From the NCBI GenBank assembly GCA_963839095.1, contig CAWIUF010000025.1, positions 1-64,000 of the forward strand: a stretch of DNA of 64,000 nucleotides, in the 5' to 3' direction. Under the pieces are notes generated by a model that worked only from the letters and a program-made list of their open reading frames with translations, made no database searches and was not told where the DNA came from. Source of the stretch: Palsa-504 sp963839095 (GTDB taxonomy: Bacteria > Actinomycetota > Actinomycetes > Streptosporangiales > Streptosporangiaceae). This document shows, piece by piece, positions 26,644 through 34,643 of the stretch (the first letter of the stretch is position 1; every line of letters starts with the position of its first letter). The translations under genes were made by a program, and so were the position numbers.

Positions 26644-26903
26644 TCACGGTCATCGATCCGGCCGTCTCCTGCACCTGGGCCGAAGTCGACCTGTCCATGC
26701 TGTGGGGCTGCCCCCGGCCCCCCGCCAGCGACCGGTTCTTCGCGCTCTACCAGGAAATCAACCCCTCCCCGCCGGGCTGGGCCGACCGCATGCCCGTGCT
26801 GCACCTGCGCGAACTGCTCAGCTGCATCGCCGAATTCGGCCCCGCTGACACCGCCGGCATCAGCCGGGTTCGCGACGTACTCGCCCCCTTCTATCCCCGC
26901 TAA
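26640..26903 (+). pseudogene. C-terminal fragment of a fructosamine-kinase-like phosphotransferase
   Basis: The frame from 26640 reads LITVIDPAV, then EVDLSMLWG, a FALYQEI segment, GWADRMPVLHLRELLSCIA and a final RVRDVLAPF. This matches the last 85 or so residues of fructosamine kinase/aminoglycoside-phosphotransferase-fold proteins, where I-D-P-A corresponds to the metal-binding DFG region. The catalytic HGDLH part and the whole N-lobe are missing; sequence upstream of 26640 is recQ. I infer a recombination junction right at the recQ stop. Confidence 0.6.
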
Positions 26904-27035
26904 CCGCAGGCGGCCACGCGCGGTGAGGGGCGGCCCTGGGACGGCGTCTCGGGACCGAGGTCCCGCGCCCGGGGTAACGACCCTTCCCGGTAGGGCCGGC
27001 CCGTCCTGCCCCCGCCGCGGATACTCTCGCGTGCT

Positions 27036-27437
27036 ATGAGCCAAGAACGCCCCTCAAGCATCCCTGACGGCCTGATCATCGAGCTGTCACGGGCCAAGGT
27101 CCTCCCCGGAGCCTCGGCCGAGGCCGACAAGTGGATGAAGATGCTCAACGATCGCCTGGATGAATGCGTAGCCACCTTGGACCGGGAACGGATGGCCATC
27201 GAGATCGTCTTCCGGCTCAAGGAGAACGGCGAAGACTACCTGTTCTGGATGATGGTGCGCGGCGCCGAGGGCGCGGGCCTGGACCCGGACAACGCGCTCG
27301 ACCAGGCGCACGTGGAACAAGGCAAGCGCACCATCGCCCCGGGCTGGACCGAAGCAGAGCCGCAACTGCTGCTCCTGCCCGGCCCGGTCCGGGACGCCGT
27401 CCTGTCCTGGGCGCTGAGCGGCCGCAACCCCGGCTGA
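27036..27437 (+). CDS. DUF6176-like protein
   Basis: The 133-residue soluble protein contains IELSRAKVLPGASAEADKWM, then KMLNDRLDECVATLDRERMA and EIVFRLKENGEDYLFWMMVRG. This resembles the DUF6176 family found across bacteria, whose function is unknown. There is no signal peptide or membrane segment. Four acidic/aromatic stretches suggest a compact alpha-beta fold. It stands alone, with about 130 bases upstream and 320 bases downstream. The ATG at 27036 is the only sensible start. Confidence 0.65.
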   Translation: MSQERPSSIPDGLIIELSRAKVLPGASAEADKWMKMLNDRLDECVATLDRERMAIEIVFRLKENGEDYLFWMMVRGAEGAGLDPDNALDQAHVEQGKRTIAPGWTEAEPQLLLLPGPVRDAVLSWALSGRNPG

Positions 27438-27756
27438 CCAGGTGACGGCCGCCCGTGCTGACCCGCGCAGCGTGCAGGTACGGGGTGCAGTCGTACGGGC
27501 AGAAGGCAGTCCTGTTCCCCGGCTCCGGGAAAGGGGGCATACCGACTCCGCTGAATCCGGGCCTGGACCCCTGACCCCGGCCCGTGAGGGCGGGGGTGGG
27601 TGGCACATCGGGTACGCAAGAGGGATCTTTGATAAATCCCACATCCATCAGGTCAGCTCAGCACGGCGTCTCGTGATCGAGGCCACTAACTCGCTCTAAC
27701 GGCGCCAGCCGTTGCTCGAACCATCCTTCCTGGTCGCCGTTAACATACTGGGCGCA
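27438..27756. other. Intergenic region without a recognised gene
   Basis: About 320 bases between convergent genes. Open frames cross it in several phases without homology. I see no tRNA fold and no strong hairpin. Confidence 0.4.
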
Positions 27757-28866
27757 TTACCCGCCGGGTGCAGCGTCTATCGGCGCGGCGAAGTGGGCAA
27801 GATCTGGGATTGCGGCCGTCGCGCTCCTGATGTCCACCGCCGGGTATGGAGTGGCGCGGCTTTCCCCGAACAGGTCCCAGTAGAAGTCGTTGATGACGAC
27901 CGCGACCGGCGCGTACCTTTTGATCACCGCCGCCACGGCGGCCGGGGCATCCACGGCCTCGGCACCGGCGGCGCAGCGCCGGATGTAGCCGTTGCGCTCG
28001 ACGGGACTTCCCCCGGCCGGGACGGCCACCCCGCAGACATTGCTCACCAGCCAGTTGACCAGCTGTGTCAAGGCATAGCACACGTCGTGGCTCAGGTTGC
28101 GCTGCATGAAGTGCGACTCGGCAGCGGACAGCTCGAACCGGCGCGACGTGGCCAGGCCGAGATCAGCGAAGTACAGCCGCTGCCCGTCGGTCAGGATGTT
28201 GCCGAAGTGGGCGTCGAAGTGCAGCAGCCCATTGGCGTTCATGAAAGAAAGGCCGACGCGGAGGCTCCGCGCCAACATGGTGCACGCGGAGGCAACCGCC
28301 TCCTGTCCGCTGGCACGCTGCCCGCCCAGCCATTCGCCAAGGACCTGAGGAATGTATTCCAGGAACAGCACTACGCTCGCCGATGCCCTGGCGAGGGCGT
28401 TGATCCGGTCGCGCACCGCAGGCGACCCGCCCCAGTAGGCGACTACGCCTTCGACATCCGCAAGCTCGTCGGCCAACGGAGCCGCGCCGGGCAGCACCCG
28501 CCAGTGGTACATCAGCGGGAACGCGCCGGTTCTCCTGGCCAGCACCCAGCTGGTCGTCACTGCATTCGCGGCCAGCTCCCGCCACGCGCCGAAGCCGGGA
28601 CTGCCGACACCGTACTGACAGAAGACGGGCAGCCCGAACAGATTGGCCGTGGACAAGACGCTGCCGGGACGGCGTTCCAGATCCGTCAGCGGCACCCGCT
28701 TCACGAAGACCGGCACACCCGCGACATCGATCACCGCCGAGGTGCCGCCAATACCCGAGCCCGTAGTACTCGCATCGTCCACAAGCCGACCAAGCTGGCG
28801 GTCACTGAGCAGCGCCAAGGAGCTGGACACCTCGCTGAACCTGGCCAAGCGCGTGGCGTGGGACAT
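27757..28866 (-). CDS. Divergent protein-kinase-fold phosphotransferase
   Basis: About 369 residues with a recognisable but atypical kinase fold. There is a glycine-rich loop TTGSGIGGTSAVIDV, an invariant-lysine strand VPVFVKRV, a catalytic loop LLHFDAHFGNIL (HxD with the downstream Asn) and ADLGLATSRRFEL in place of DFG. The ATG at 28866 is preferred over a TTG ten codons upstream. The loop HFDAHFGN resembles small-molecule kinases (choline/aminoglycoside/HipA-like) as much as Ser/Thr kinases. The substrate is unknown. There are no membrane segments. It faces the palindrome-rich region on its 5' side. Confidence 0.6.
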   Translation of the reverse strand: MSHATRLARFSEVSSSLALLSDRQLGRLVDDASTTGSGIGGTSAVIDVAGVPVFVKRVPLTDLERRPGSVLSTANLFGLPVFCQYGVGSPGFGAWRELAANAVTTSWVLARRTGAFPLMYHWRVLPGAAPLADELADVEGVVAYWGGSPAVRDRINALARASASVVLFLEYIPQVLGEWLGGQRASGQEAVASACTMLARSLRVGLSFMNANGLLHFDAHFGNILTDGQRLYFADLGLATSRRFELSAAESHFMQRNLSHDVCYALTQLVNWLVSNVCGVAVPAGGSPVERNGYIRRCAAGAEAVDAPAAVAAVIKRYAPVAVVINDFYWDLFGESRATPYPAVDIRSATAAIPDLAHFAAPIDAAPGG

Positions 28867-29062
28867 AGCCGCGCCCCGGGCAGATCCTGCCAACGTGTAC
28901 CCCGGTCCATGATCGCTGAAAGGCTTTCCCGCTACGCCAGCGCCTGCAACGCGCCCACGAACGGCGCCCGGCCACGCTACCCGCTCGTCACATCAGATGA
29001 GACCTCGCCACGCGCCTCGCTAGGTCACCGGAGAACTCGCCATGTCGCATGCGAAGCGAAAA

Positions 29063-29086
29063 AACGCGCTCCTAGGCACGCGCGTT
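29063..29086. repeat. Inverted repeat, 7-bp arms
   Basis: AACGCGC (29063-29069) and GCGCGTT (29080-29086) form a perfect short hairpin with a 10-base loop. A short A-run precedes it. Confidence 0.55.
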
Positions 29087-29177
29087 GTGCCCCGGGCAAG
29101 CCCGGCGCACCATGCACAGCCCCAGGCAGTAACCGCACGCTGTCCCTACAAGCCCCGCGCCCGCGTGTGCGGGGGCC

Positions 29178-29202
29178 GTACGGGGCCGTCCCGGCCCCGT
29201 AC
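29178..29202. repeat. Inverted repeat, 10-bp arms
   Basis: GTACGGGGCC (29178-29187) and GGCCCCGTAC (29193-29202) are perfectly complementary around a 5-base loop. This would be a very stable stem, but there is no U-tract. Confidence 0.75.
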
Positions 29203-29243
29203 CTCCTGCTGCCTGGGTGATGGGGTAGTGCCGCGCCGCTTCC

Positions 29244-29294
29244 GTGTTCCCGACCGCACCCCTCAACAAGACAAGAGGGCGAGGTCGGGAACAC
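29244..29294. repeat. Inverted repeat, 12-bp arms
   Basis: GTGTTCCCGACC (29244-29255) and GGTCGGGAACAC (29283-29294) are perfect complements separated by 27 bases. Arms of this length and spacing could be a protein-binding palindrome, an element end or an RNA stem. Confidence 0.75.
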
Positions 29295-29378
29295 TACAGC
29301 TCTGCTATGTAAGCGAAAAAGCAGCAGGAGGAAGGGTGGTACAGGCCCCGGCGCGGGCGGCCCGGTTGCAAGGTTCCG

Positions 29379-29801
29379 TCAAACCTCGTTCCGGACCTCG
29401 CCGTAACGACAAACCCGGCCGCTCTCATGACCGTGGAAGATGCAAGCACCACGGCAACGGCCCCGCGCATGACCGGGGAAGCAGCAGGTCAGCGGCAGCC
29501 GCGCTACGCGCGGGAATCCGGAAACCCCTACAGCCGTCCCACCCCGGACAAGCCGAAGGGCACCCCCGGTCATCAGACGAGAATGCCCCTGCAACGGTCG
29601 GCTCAGGCCAGCCGCTAACGAGCGCTTAACCCGATCAGCGAACACGCGCCACGCGGCCGGGCTCAATAGCAGCACCGGGCCGCTACGGTCGGTAGTGTCG
29701 CGGACGAGTACGCGCCGGGGCTCATCGCTGACCTCGACGCAGTTGGAACCGCCATTGCCGCTGTAACTGGACTTCCGCCAGTTCAAGTTTGTGTTTTCCA
29801 T
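29379..29801 (-). CDS. DUF397 domain protein with an unusual C-terminal extension
   Basis: Residues 1-62 are a typical DUF397 domain: the WRKSSYSGNGGSNCVEVSD signature, an ending LLLSPAAWRVFADRVKR, and VRDTTDRSGP between. DUF397 proteins are partners of XRE/DUF5753 regulators (BldB and WhiJ systems) and normally end near residue 65. Here the frame continues for about 75 basic, cysteine-containing residues with no homology, so an ancestral stop has probably been lost. Its ATG lies 19 bases inside the end of the XRE gene, so the two are coupled. Confidence 0.75.
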   Translation of the reverse strand: MENTNLNWRKSSYSGNGGSNCVEVSDEPRRVLVRDTTDRSGPVLLLSPAAWRVFADRVKRSLAAGLSRPLQGHSRLMTGGALRLVRGGTAVGVSGFPRVARLPLTCCFPGHARGRCRGACIFHGHESGRVCRYGEVRNEV

Positions 29802-30568
29802 TGTCCTTCTGCCGATCGTATGAGTGATAGTGACTCCATTCGCGGCATCGCCTCACCTAGCAGCCGGTCAAACGTCTGCTGTGCTTTGACCACCAGATGT
29901 TCCGCCGTACTGGTCACGTCCTCCAGGGTCGTAGTCAGGCACACCGTTGTGGTGCCATCCCGGGACGCCAGGTCCAGCGCGCCCCCCGAGCCGGTCGTAA
30001 CTCCCTCCGGCAGCACGTGGAACGCGATCATCGACCGTTCTGCCATGCTCGCCAGATGCCCGCATTGTTCGGACATCACCGCAGGTGAGCCGACTACACG
30101 ATACAAGACGTGGTACCCGATGATCACGGTCACCGGAATGCGCCCGATCAGGGCCTGACGTTCCAGGCGCGCGGCCACCATCTCATCGGACCGGCCCAGG
30201 TCATGACCCTCATCCGCGAACAGCGCACGCATGTAGCCGGCCGTCTGGCCGATGCCGGGAACGACGAAAGGAGACCAGTACCGCAGCAGGGACGCCGTCG
30301 TCTCCGCCGCTCTCCAGGGGACGAACCAGTCAGGCACGCCGCTCCGGGCTTGTTCCGCCAGTTCCGTCAGCCTGTCCAGCGGTGCGCCGGTAACACCGGC
30401 CCACGCAGCCAGGATCGCGTCACTAGGCACGGGCTGAGCAGCGTTTTCCGCCTTGCTTACCACTGGCCTGCTCACGTTGAGCCGCTTGGCCAGCGCACCC
30501 TGCGAGCCGTACCCGCCTTCAACCCGCGCGCGCTGTAGCACGTCGGCTAGCTGCTCCCTGGGGGTCAT
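29783..30568 (-). CDS. XRE-family regulator with DUF5753 sensor domain
   Basis: A 261-residue WhiJ-like protein. The N-terminal HTH is around residues 15-65 (GSQGALAKRLNVSRPVVSKA, then ENAAQ), and the DUF5753 domain fills the rest (PGIGQTAGYMRALFADEGHD, MSEQCGHLASMAER, TTLEDVTSTAEHLVVKAQQTF). In streptomycetes such proteins act with a DUF397 partner and often an RsbW-like ATPase to control development. Here the DUF397 gene overlaps downstream and the ATPase gene is divergent 129 bases away, so the shared intergenic region probably carries the operator. Confidence 0.88.
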   Translation of the reverse strand: MTPREQLADVLQRARVEGGYGSQGALAKRLNVSRPVVSKAENAAQPVPSDAILAAWAGVTGAPLDRLTELAEQARSGVPDWFVPWRAAETTASLLRYWSPFVVPGIGQTAGYMRALFADEGHDLGRSDEMVAARLERQALIGRIPVTVIIGYHVLYRVVGSPAVMSEQCGHLASMAERSMIAFHVLPEGVTTGSGGALDLASRDGTTTVCLTTTLEDVTSTAEHLVVKAQQTFDRLLGEAMPRMESLSLIRSAEGQWKTQT

Positions 30569-30697
30569 GTGCGCACCTCGCGTTACGGCGTTCGCTCCTG
30601 CTCGGTTACCGGATCACTACTCCCGATTATCACGCTTGGGCTGCCACCTTGGGTAGCGAGATCACGCCGCCAGATGCCGTAAGGGAACACACCGCCG

Positions 30698-31093
30698 ATG
30701 CCAGCCGCAGCCCCAGCCCACGACCAGGCCACCAGGTTCCAGCGCACCTTCCACGGCCGCACTGACCAGGTCAGCCAGGTACGCCGCGACATCACGGCCT
30801 ACCTGCACAACTGCCCGGCCGCCGACGACCTCATCCTCATCGCCAGCGAACTGGCCGCCAACGCGATCCTGCACACCCAGTCCCGGGGCCGCACCTTCAC
30901 CGTCCGCTGCCGGCTATCCACCCACGCCGCCCGGATCGAAGTCGAAGACCTCGGCGGCCCCTGGCGGCCCCGCCAGCCCGGCGACCGGCCCCACGGGCTC
31001 GACATCATCGCCGCACTCACCGGCCCGGACGCATGGGGAACCCAGCCTGCCGATACGGGGGGACGCACCGTCTGGGCACGGCTGTCATGGTGA
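30698..31093 (+). CDS. RsbW-like ATP-binding protein (GHKL fold)
   Basis: The 131-residue HATPase_c_2 domain has the N-box DDLILIASELAANAILHTQS, the G1-like region VEDLGGPWRP and the G2-like segment HGLDIIAALT. There is no histidine-kinase dimerisation domain. Such solitary ATPases act as anti-sigma factors or serine kinases, or serve as third members of the XRE/DUF397 modules of actinomycetes. It diverges from the XRE gene, and the following HTH fragment overlaps its stop. Confidence 0.85.
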   Translation: MPAAAPAHDQATRFQRTFHGRTDQVSQVRRDITAYLHNCPAADDLILIASELAANAILHTQSRGRTFTVRCRLSTHAARIEVEDLGGPWRPRQPGDRPHGLDIIAALTGPDAWGTQPADTGGRTVWARLSW

Positions 31094-31356
31094 CCACGCC
31101 GCCGCCCGGTCCCGCCGCCAAGCTCCCGGCCGCCCAGTGCGCCACCGCCGCCGCCAACATCCGCGTCCTGCGCCAGCGCAACGGCTGGACCCAGGCCCAT
31201 CTCGGCCAGCTCATGGGATGGCCCGCCCCTTCCACCGTGTGCGCCGCCGAAGGCCACCGGGGCGGGCGGCAGCGCCGGTTCGCCCGCTGGGAGATCGACC
31301 AGCTCGCTCCACGAAGCCGCATCCCCCATGCCCCGGTTCACCGCCGTCATCTGTGA
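31087..31356 (+). pseudogene. Truncated XRE-like HTH protein
   Basis: Residues 17-75 read CATAAANIRVLRQRNGWTQA and AEGHRGGRQRRFARWEIDQL, a known actinobacterial HTH pattern in which the domain is normally followed by a zinc-ribbon-like C-terminal part. Similarity ends near base 31310. The remaining codons are out of phase with the recombinase relic that follows. The ATG overlaps the ATPase stop, which suggests original coupling to that gene. Confidence 0.5.
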
Positions 31357-32062
31357 GGACATCGAGCGGTCCGGCCGCGACATGTTCAACGCCCTGACCC
31401 GGCCCGCGCCCCCGTCATCGCGCAGATCTTCACCTGGCGGGTCGTGGACAGGCTCGGCATGCCCGCCATCGCCGCACGGCTCAACACCGACCCCGCCCTC
31501 TATCCGGCCCCGCGCGGCGTAGAGGGGTGGACCGCCCAGGCTGTGCATGGTCTGCTCCGCAACCCCAAGTACACCGGGCACATGGTCCACGGCCGCCACC
31601 GCAAGCGCAACGGCCACCGCACCCAGGCCCCGCCGGACCAGTGGCTGTGGTCACCCGAGCCTGTCCACCCCGCCATCGTGGACCGCGCCACCTGGCACGA
31701 AGCCCAGAACATCGCCGCCCAGCACGGAACGAGCCGGGACGGCGACGAGCCGAACGCCCACCCGGCCACGCTGTGGACCTACGTGTACCGGTCCCGGGTC
31801 CGGTGCCGGGACTGCGAACGGCGGATGACCGGCCGGACCAACGGCCGGCACGGCGAGCTCACCTACTACCGGTGCCCCCACGACCCCGTCAACCCGAGGC
31901 ACGTCGCCGCCCAGCCGGACCACCCGCGTACCGTGCAGGTCCCGGAGACTAGCCTGGACAAGGCCGCCGGGGAGTTCTTCGCCACCCGGATCTTCGGCCC
32001 CGACCGAGCCAAGCTCTTGGCCGAGCAGCTCCCCGCCACCGATGCCGATGCCGTCGTAGCGC
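31328..32062 (+). pseudogene. Serine recombinase deletion derivative
   Basis: The first frame reads MPRFTAVICEDIERSGRDMF-NAL, the mid-resolvase region of large serine recombinases. At about 31397-31402 it jumps frame into APVIAQIFTWRVVDRLGMPA, then the recombinase domain (NPKYTGHMVHGRHRK, WLWSPEPVHPAIVDRATW) and the zinc ribbon (VRCRDCERRMTGR with a later CPHDP). The N-terminal catalytic serine, about 150 internal residues and the C-terminus are missing. It cannot be active. It marks a former integrated element, perhaps one carrying the adjacent regulators. Confidence 0.75.
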
Positions 32063-32104
32063 GGAAGTCGGCCCGAACGTCACGGGTACGAGGTACTGCC
32101 GGGG

Positions 32105-33115
32105 CTACCGGCCGGCCTGGTACGCGGGGATCTCCCGCCGGGCCATGGGCGGGCGCTCGAGGAGCTCGGTCAGGTGCTCGTCGAGCCGCAGGCCGCCCGG
32201 GGCGGCAACGGCGTGCAGGTAGGTCTCCGGCCCGGGCATGCCCCACGGGCCGGGCGCCCGGGGCGCGGGCACCGGATGGTCCAGGGCGGGAACCCGGCGG
32301 GCCAGGGCGCGCAGGACGGCCGAGCTCATCCGGGTCAGGTCCCACAGCGGCTGGTGGCGGTTCTGCCGCGAGCCCAGGTCGACCTGGGCCATCGCGGGCA
32401 GCCCGGCGTCGCGCAGCACGTCGATCAAGATCGCGATCTCCACTCCGTACCCGGTCAGGAACGGGGTGCGCAGCAGCAGGTCGCGGCGGGCGGCGAACTC
32501 GCCGGCCAGCGGCTGGACGAACCCGGTGAGCTCGGGGAAGAAGAAGTTGAGCAGCGGCTTGGCCGTCAGCTCGGTGACCCGGCCGCCGCCGTCGGCGACG
32601 GATTCCTCGCCGCTGGCGAACGGGCGCCGGTACGCCGCCTTGCTGAACTGGACGCCGGGCACCATCAGCAGCGGGCCGAGCGTGCCGTAGATGAAGTGCT
32701 CGCCGAAATCGCGGGTGTCGGTATCGGCGAACATGACGATGTCGCCGCGCGCCACGGACAGGGCGCGCCACATCGCGTCGCCCTTGCCCTGGGCCGGGCC
32801 GTACTCCGGCATCAGCGCGTTCTCCGAGTAGACCTCGGCGCCGTGCGCCCGGGCGATGTCCGCGGTGCCGTCCGCGGAATCCGCGTCGACTACCAGGACC
32901 TGGCCGATCAGCCCGCTGTGCTCGTTCAGCCGGGCCACCGTGTCCAGGATCGGGCCGATGGTGGCCGCTACCTCCCGGGCCGGCAGGATCAGCGTGACGG
33001 CCGGATAGCTCCGCGCTCTCGTGTCGCGGGCGGCCGGCCCGGATACGGCCAGGCGATGGAAATCCGAGTGATGAAAAGACCTCTGTTCGAACCAGTCCCG
33101 TACGGTCATCTCCAT
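32105..33115 (-). CDS. gpgS: Glucosyl-3-phosphoglycerate synthase-like GT2/GT81 glycosyltransferase
   Basis: The 336-residue protein follows GpgS closely: LILPAREVAATIGPILDTV, VDADSADGTADIA, GPAQGKGDAMWRALSVARGD, the DxD-type FADTDTRDF, FSKAAYRRPF, GGGRVTELTAKPLLNFFFPE, LAGEFAARRDLLL-TPF and GYGVEIAILID. GpgS transfers glucose to 3-phosphoglycerate in methylglucose lipopolysaccharide or glucosylglycerate synthesis. No phosphatase partner (GpgP) adjoins it, so the product is inferred. The ATG at 33115 follows a GAGGG site. An in-frame upstream start at 33142 is less likely. The 3' end lies 40 bases from the recombinase relic. Confidence 0.8.
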   Translation of the reverse strand: MEMTVRDWFEQRSFHHSDFHRLAVSGPAARDTRARSYPAVTLILPAREVAATIGPILDTVARLNEHSGLIGQVLVVDADSADGTADIARAHGAEVYSENALMPEYGPAQGKGDAMWRALSVARGDIVMFADTDTRDFGEHFIYGTLGPLLMVPGVQFSKAAYRRPFASGEESVADGGGRVTELTAKPLLNFFFPELTGFVQPLAGEFAARRDLLLRTPFLTGYGVEIAILIDVLRDAGLPAMAQVDLGSRQNRHQPLWDLTRMSSAVLRALARRVPALDHPVPAPRAPGPWGMPGPETYLHAVAAPGGLRLDEHLTELLERPPMARREIPAYQAGR

Positions 33116-33370
33116 GTGCGACCCTCGTTTCGGCCTGCGCATTTCGCATGATGAACGGGCGAAATGCCGCTGTCGTAATTCCCCGTAATGCCGTGCCGCT
33201 ATTTTTTCGCCGTTTCGCGGCAGCGGATGAAATACGGTATCCCGGCAATGTTTATGCCATACGACAACGTGTTACGCCCGGGTTAAATGCGCACGGGAAC
33301 GATCGCAGTGGCCCATGCGCGCCCCGGGTCATAGAGCACGCATGGGGCCACCCTCATGCGGCTCGCGCGG

Positions 33371-34075
33371 TCAGCCGGCGACCGGGACAGCTTCGGCGGC
33401 GGTCTTGATGAGCTGTGCCACCTCGTCGGGATGGGAGACCATCGCCAGGTGGCCGGACGCGAGGGTGACGGTCGTGGCGCCCATGCGCTTGGCGAACTGG
33501 CGCTCGGCCTCGGGCGGAATTGCCTGATCGTCCTCGGCGACCAGGAACCAGGACGGGAGGGATTTCCACGCCGGGACGCCCATGACGTCCTGGAATGTCG
33601 TCGTACTCAGAGGCTGCTGCACGGCATGCAGGATCCGTGCCTGGACGGCATCGACGTCGGCCGCGAAGTGGTAGACGAAGTCGTTTTCCGGCAGCCAGGC
33701 GAAGCCCTGCTTGTCGACGTCGAGATGAGCCAGCGCGGGGGTCGGAGGGCCGCCCTGGGCGAGCAGCGCGCCGATCGATTCGCCCTCGTCCAGCCCGAAG
33801 GCCGCGATGTAGACCAGGCCGGCGACGTTCGGCGCGTCAGTGCCCAGAGCGGTCATGATCTGCCCGCCGTAGGAATGGCCGGCGACGATCGCCGGGCCGT
33901 CCTGGCGGTCCAGCACCTGGCGCAGGCGGGCGACATCGTCGGCCAGCGAGGATTCCGGGAACTGCGGCGCCGTGACGGTGTAGCCGTCGGCCTGCAGGCG
34001 TTCGATGACGGCGCTCCAGCACGATCCGTCAGCCCACGCGCCGTGGACGAGGACGATGTTCGGTCGGGGATTCAT
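33371..34075 (-). CDS. Alpha/beta hydrolase
   Basis: The 234-residue protein opens with IVLVHGAWADGSCW (oxyanion HG), has the nucleophile elbow AGHSYGGQIM (Ser), an acid near LVAEDDQAIPP and the catalytic His in ASGHLAMVSHPDEV. It belongs to the EstC/salicylate-esterase-like group of small hydrolases common in actinomycetes. The ATG at 34075 has a strong AGGAAAGGAAG site upstream; the longer in-frame extension to 34219 is not supported. The substrate is unknown. It follows the STAS gene on the same strand after about 100 bases. Confidence 0.85.
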   Translation of the reverse strand: MNPRPNIVLVHGAWADGSCWSAVIERLQADGYTVTAPQFPESSLADDVARLRQVLDRQDGPAIVAGHSYGGQIMTALGTDAPNVAGLVYIAAFGLDEGESIGALLAQGGPPTPALAHLDVDKQGFAWLPENDFVYHFAADVDAVQARILHAVQQPLSTTTFQDVMGVPAWKSLPSWFLVAEDDQAIPPEAERQFAKRMGATTVTLASGHLAMVSHPDEVAQLIKTAAEAVPVAG

Positions 34076-34172
34076 CGTGGTGCTTCCTTTCCTGAGCGCC
34101 GGCGCTGCCAGCCGCTCGTGGTCAGTCTTTCGGTGAAGAGTGATTCGGCCGGGCGTGGCCAGCGATCCGGAA

Positions 34173-34607
34173 TCAGGCCCGTTCCTGATCCGGGACAGCC
34201 GCGCCTTCCGGCCGGGCATCCGGGGACGGGCGGGCGGGTTCGCCGTCGGCAGCGAGCGCGCTGCGCAGATCGGGACAGATGGTGACGCTGCGGTCCAGGC
34301 CGGTGCGGTGCAGCAGTTTCACGACGGGGATGCTGGGTGCAGCCAGGCGCATGGCGATGCCGAGGACCCGGGCGCGGCGTTCCGCGCCGATCAGGACCGC
34401 TAGCCCCGCCGAGTCACAAGACGATACGCCCGACAGGTCGAGAACAAGCAGCCTGAGGCCGGGGTGAAGCATGCCGATCAGGCGTTCTCGCAGCGCCTGA
34501 GCTGCGGCGGCGTCCAGTGCGCCAGCCAGCCTGATGATCCTGCGGCCGGCCGGCGGATCGGTTCCCGGATGGCCGTCGGGCAGGCCGGACTCAATGGCGG
34601 CTGGCAT
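34173..34607 (-). CDS. STAS-domain anti-anti-sigma-like protein
   Basis: The 144-residue protein contains a STAS domain: IIRLAGALDAAAAQALRERL, LVLDLSGVSSCDSAGLAVLI, where the serine of CDSAG is the position phosphorylated by RsbW-type kinases, and LAAPSIPVVKLLHRTGL. The C-terminal 30 residues are a Pro/Glu-rich tail. In SigB/SigF-type partner switching such proteins release sigma by binding its anti-sigma ATPase. A second STAS protein and a SigB-like sigma factor lie within 5 kb. Confidence 0.82.
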   Translation of the reverse strand: MPAAIESGLPDGHPGTDPPAGRRIIRLAGALDAAAAQALRERLIGMLHPGLRLLVLDLSGVSSCDSAGLAVLIGAERRARVLGIAMRLAAPSIPVVKLLHRTGLDRSVTICPDLRSALAADGEPARPSPDARPEGAAVPDQERA

Positions 34608-34643
34608 GATCTCGACCCTTCCGTAGGTGAGGGGGCACGTACT

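Larger units (their letters stand above)
28894..29378. other. Non-coding, palindrome-rich region
   Basis: About 485 bases with no convincing gene. From 29063 to 29294 it carries three perfect inverted repeats of 7, 10 and 12 bases. The region sits between the kinase-fold gene and the DUF397/XRE pair. Confidence 0.5.
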
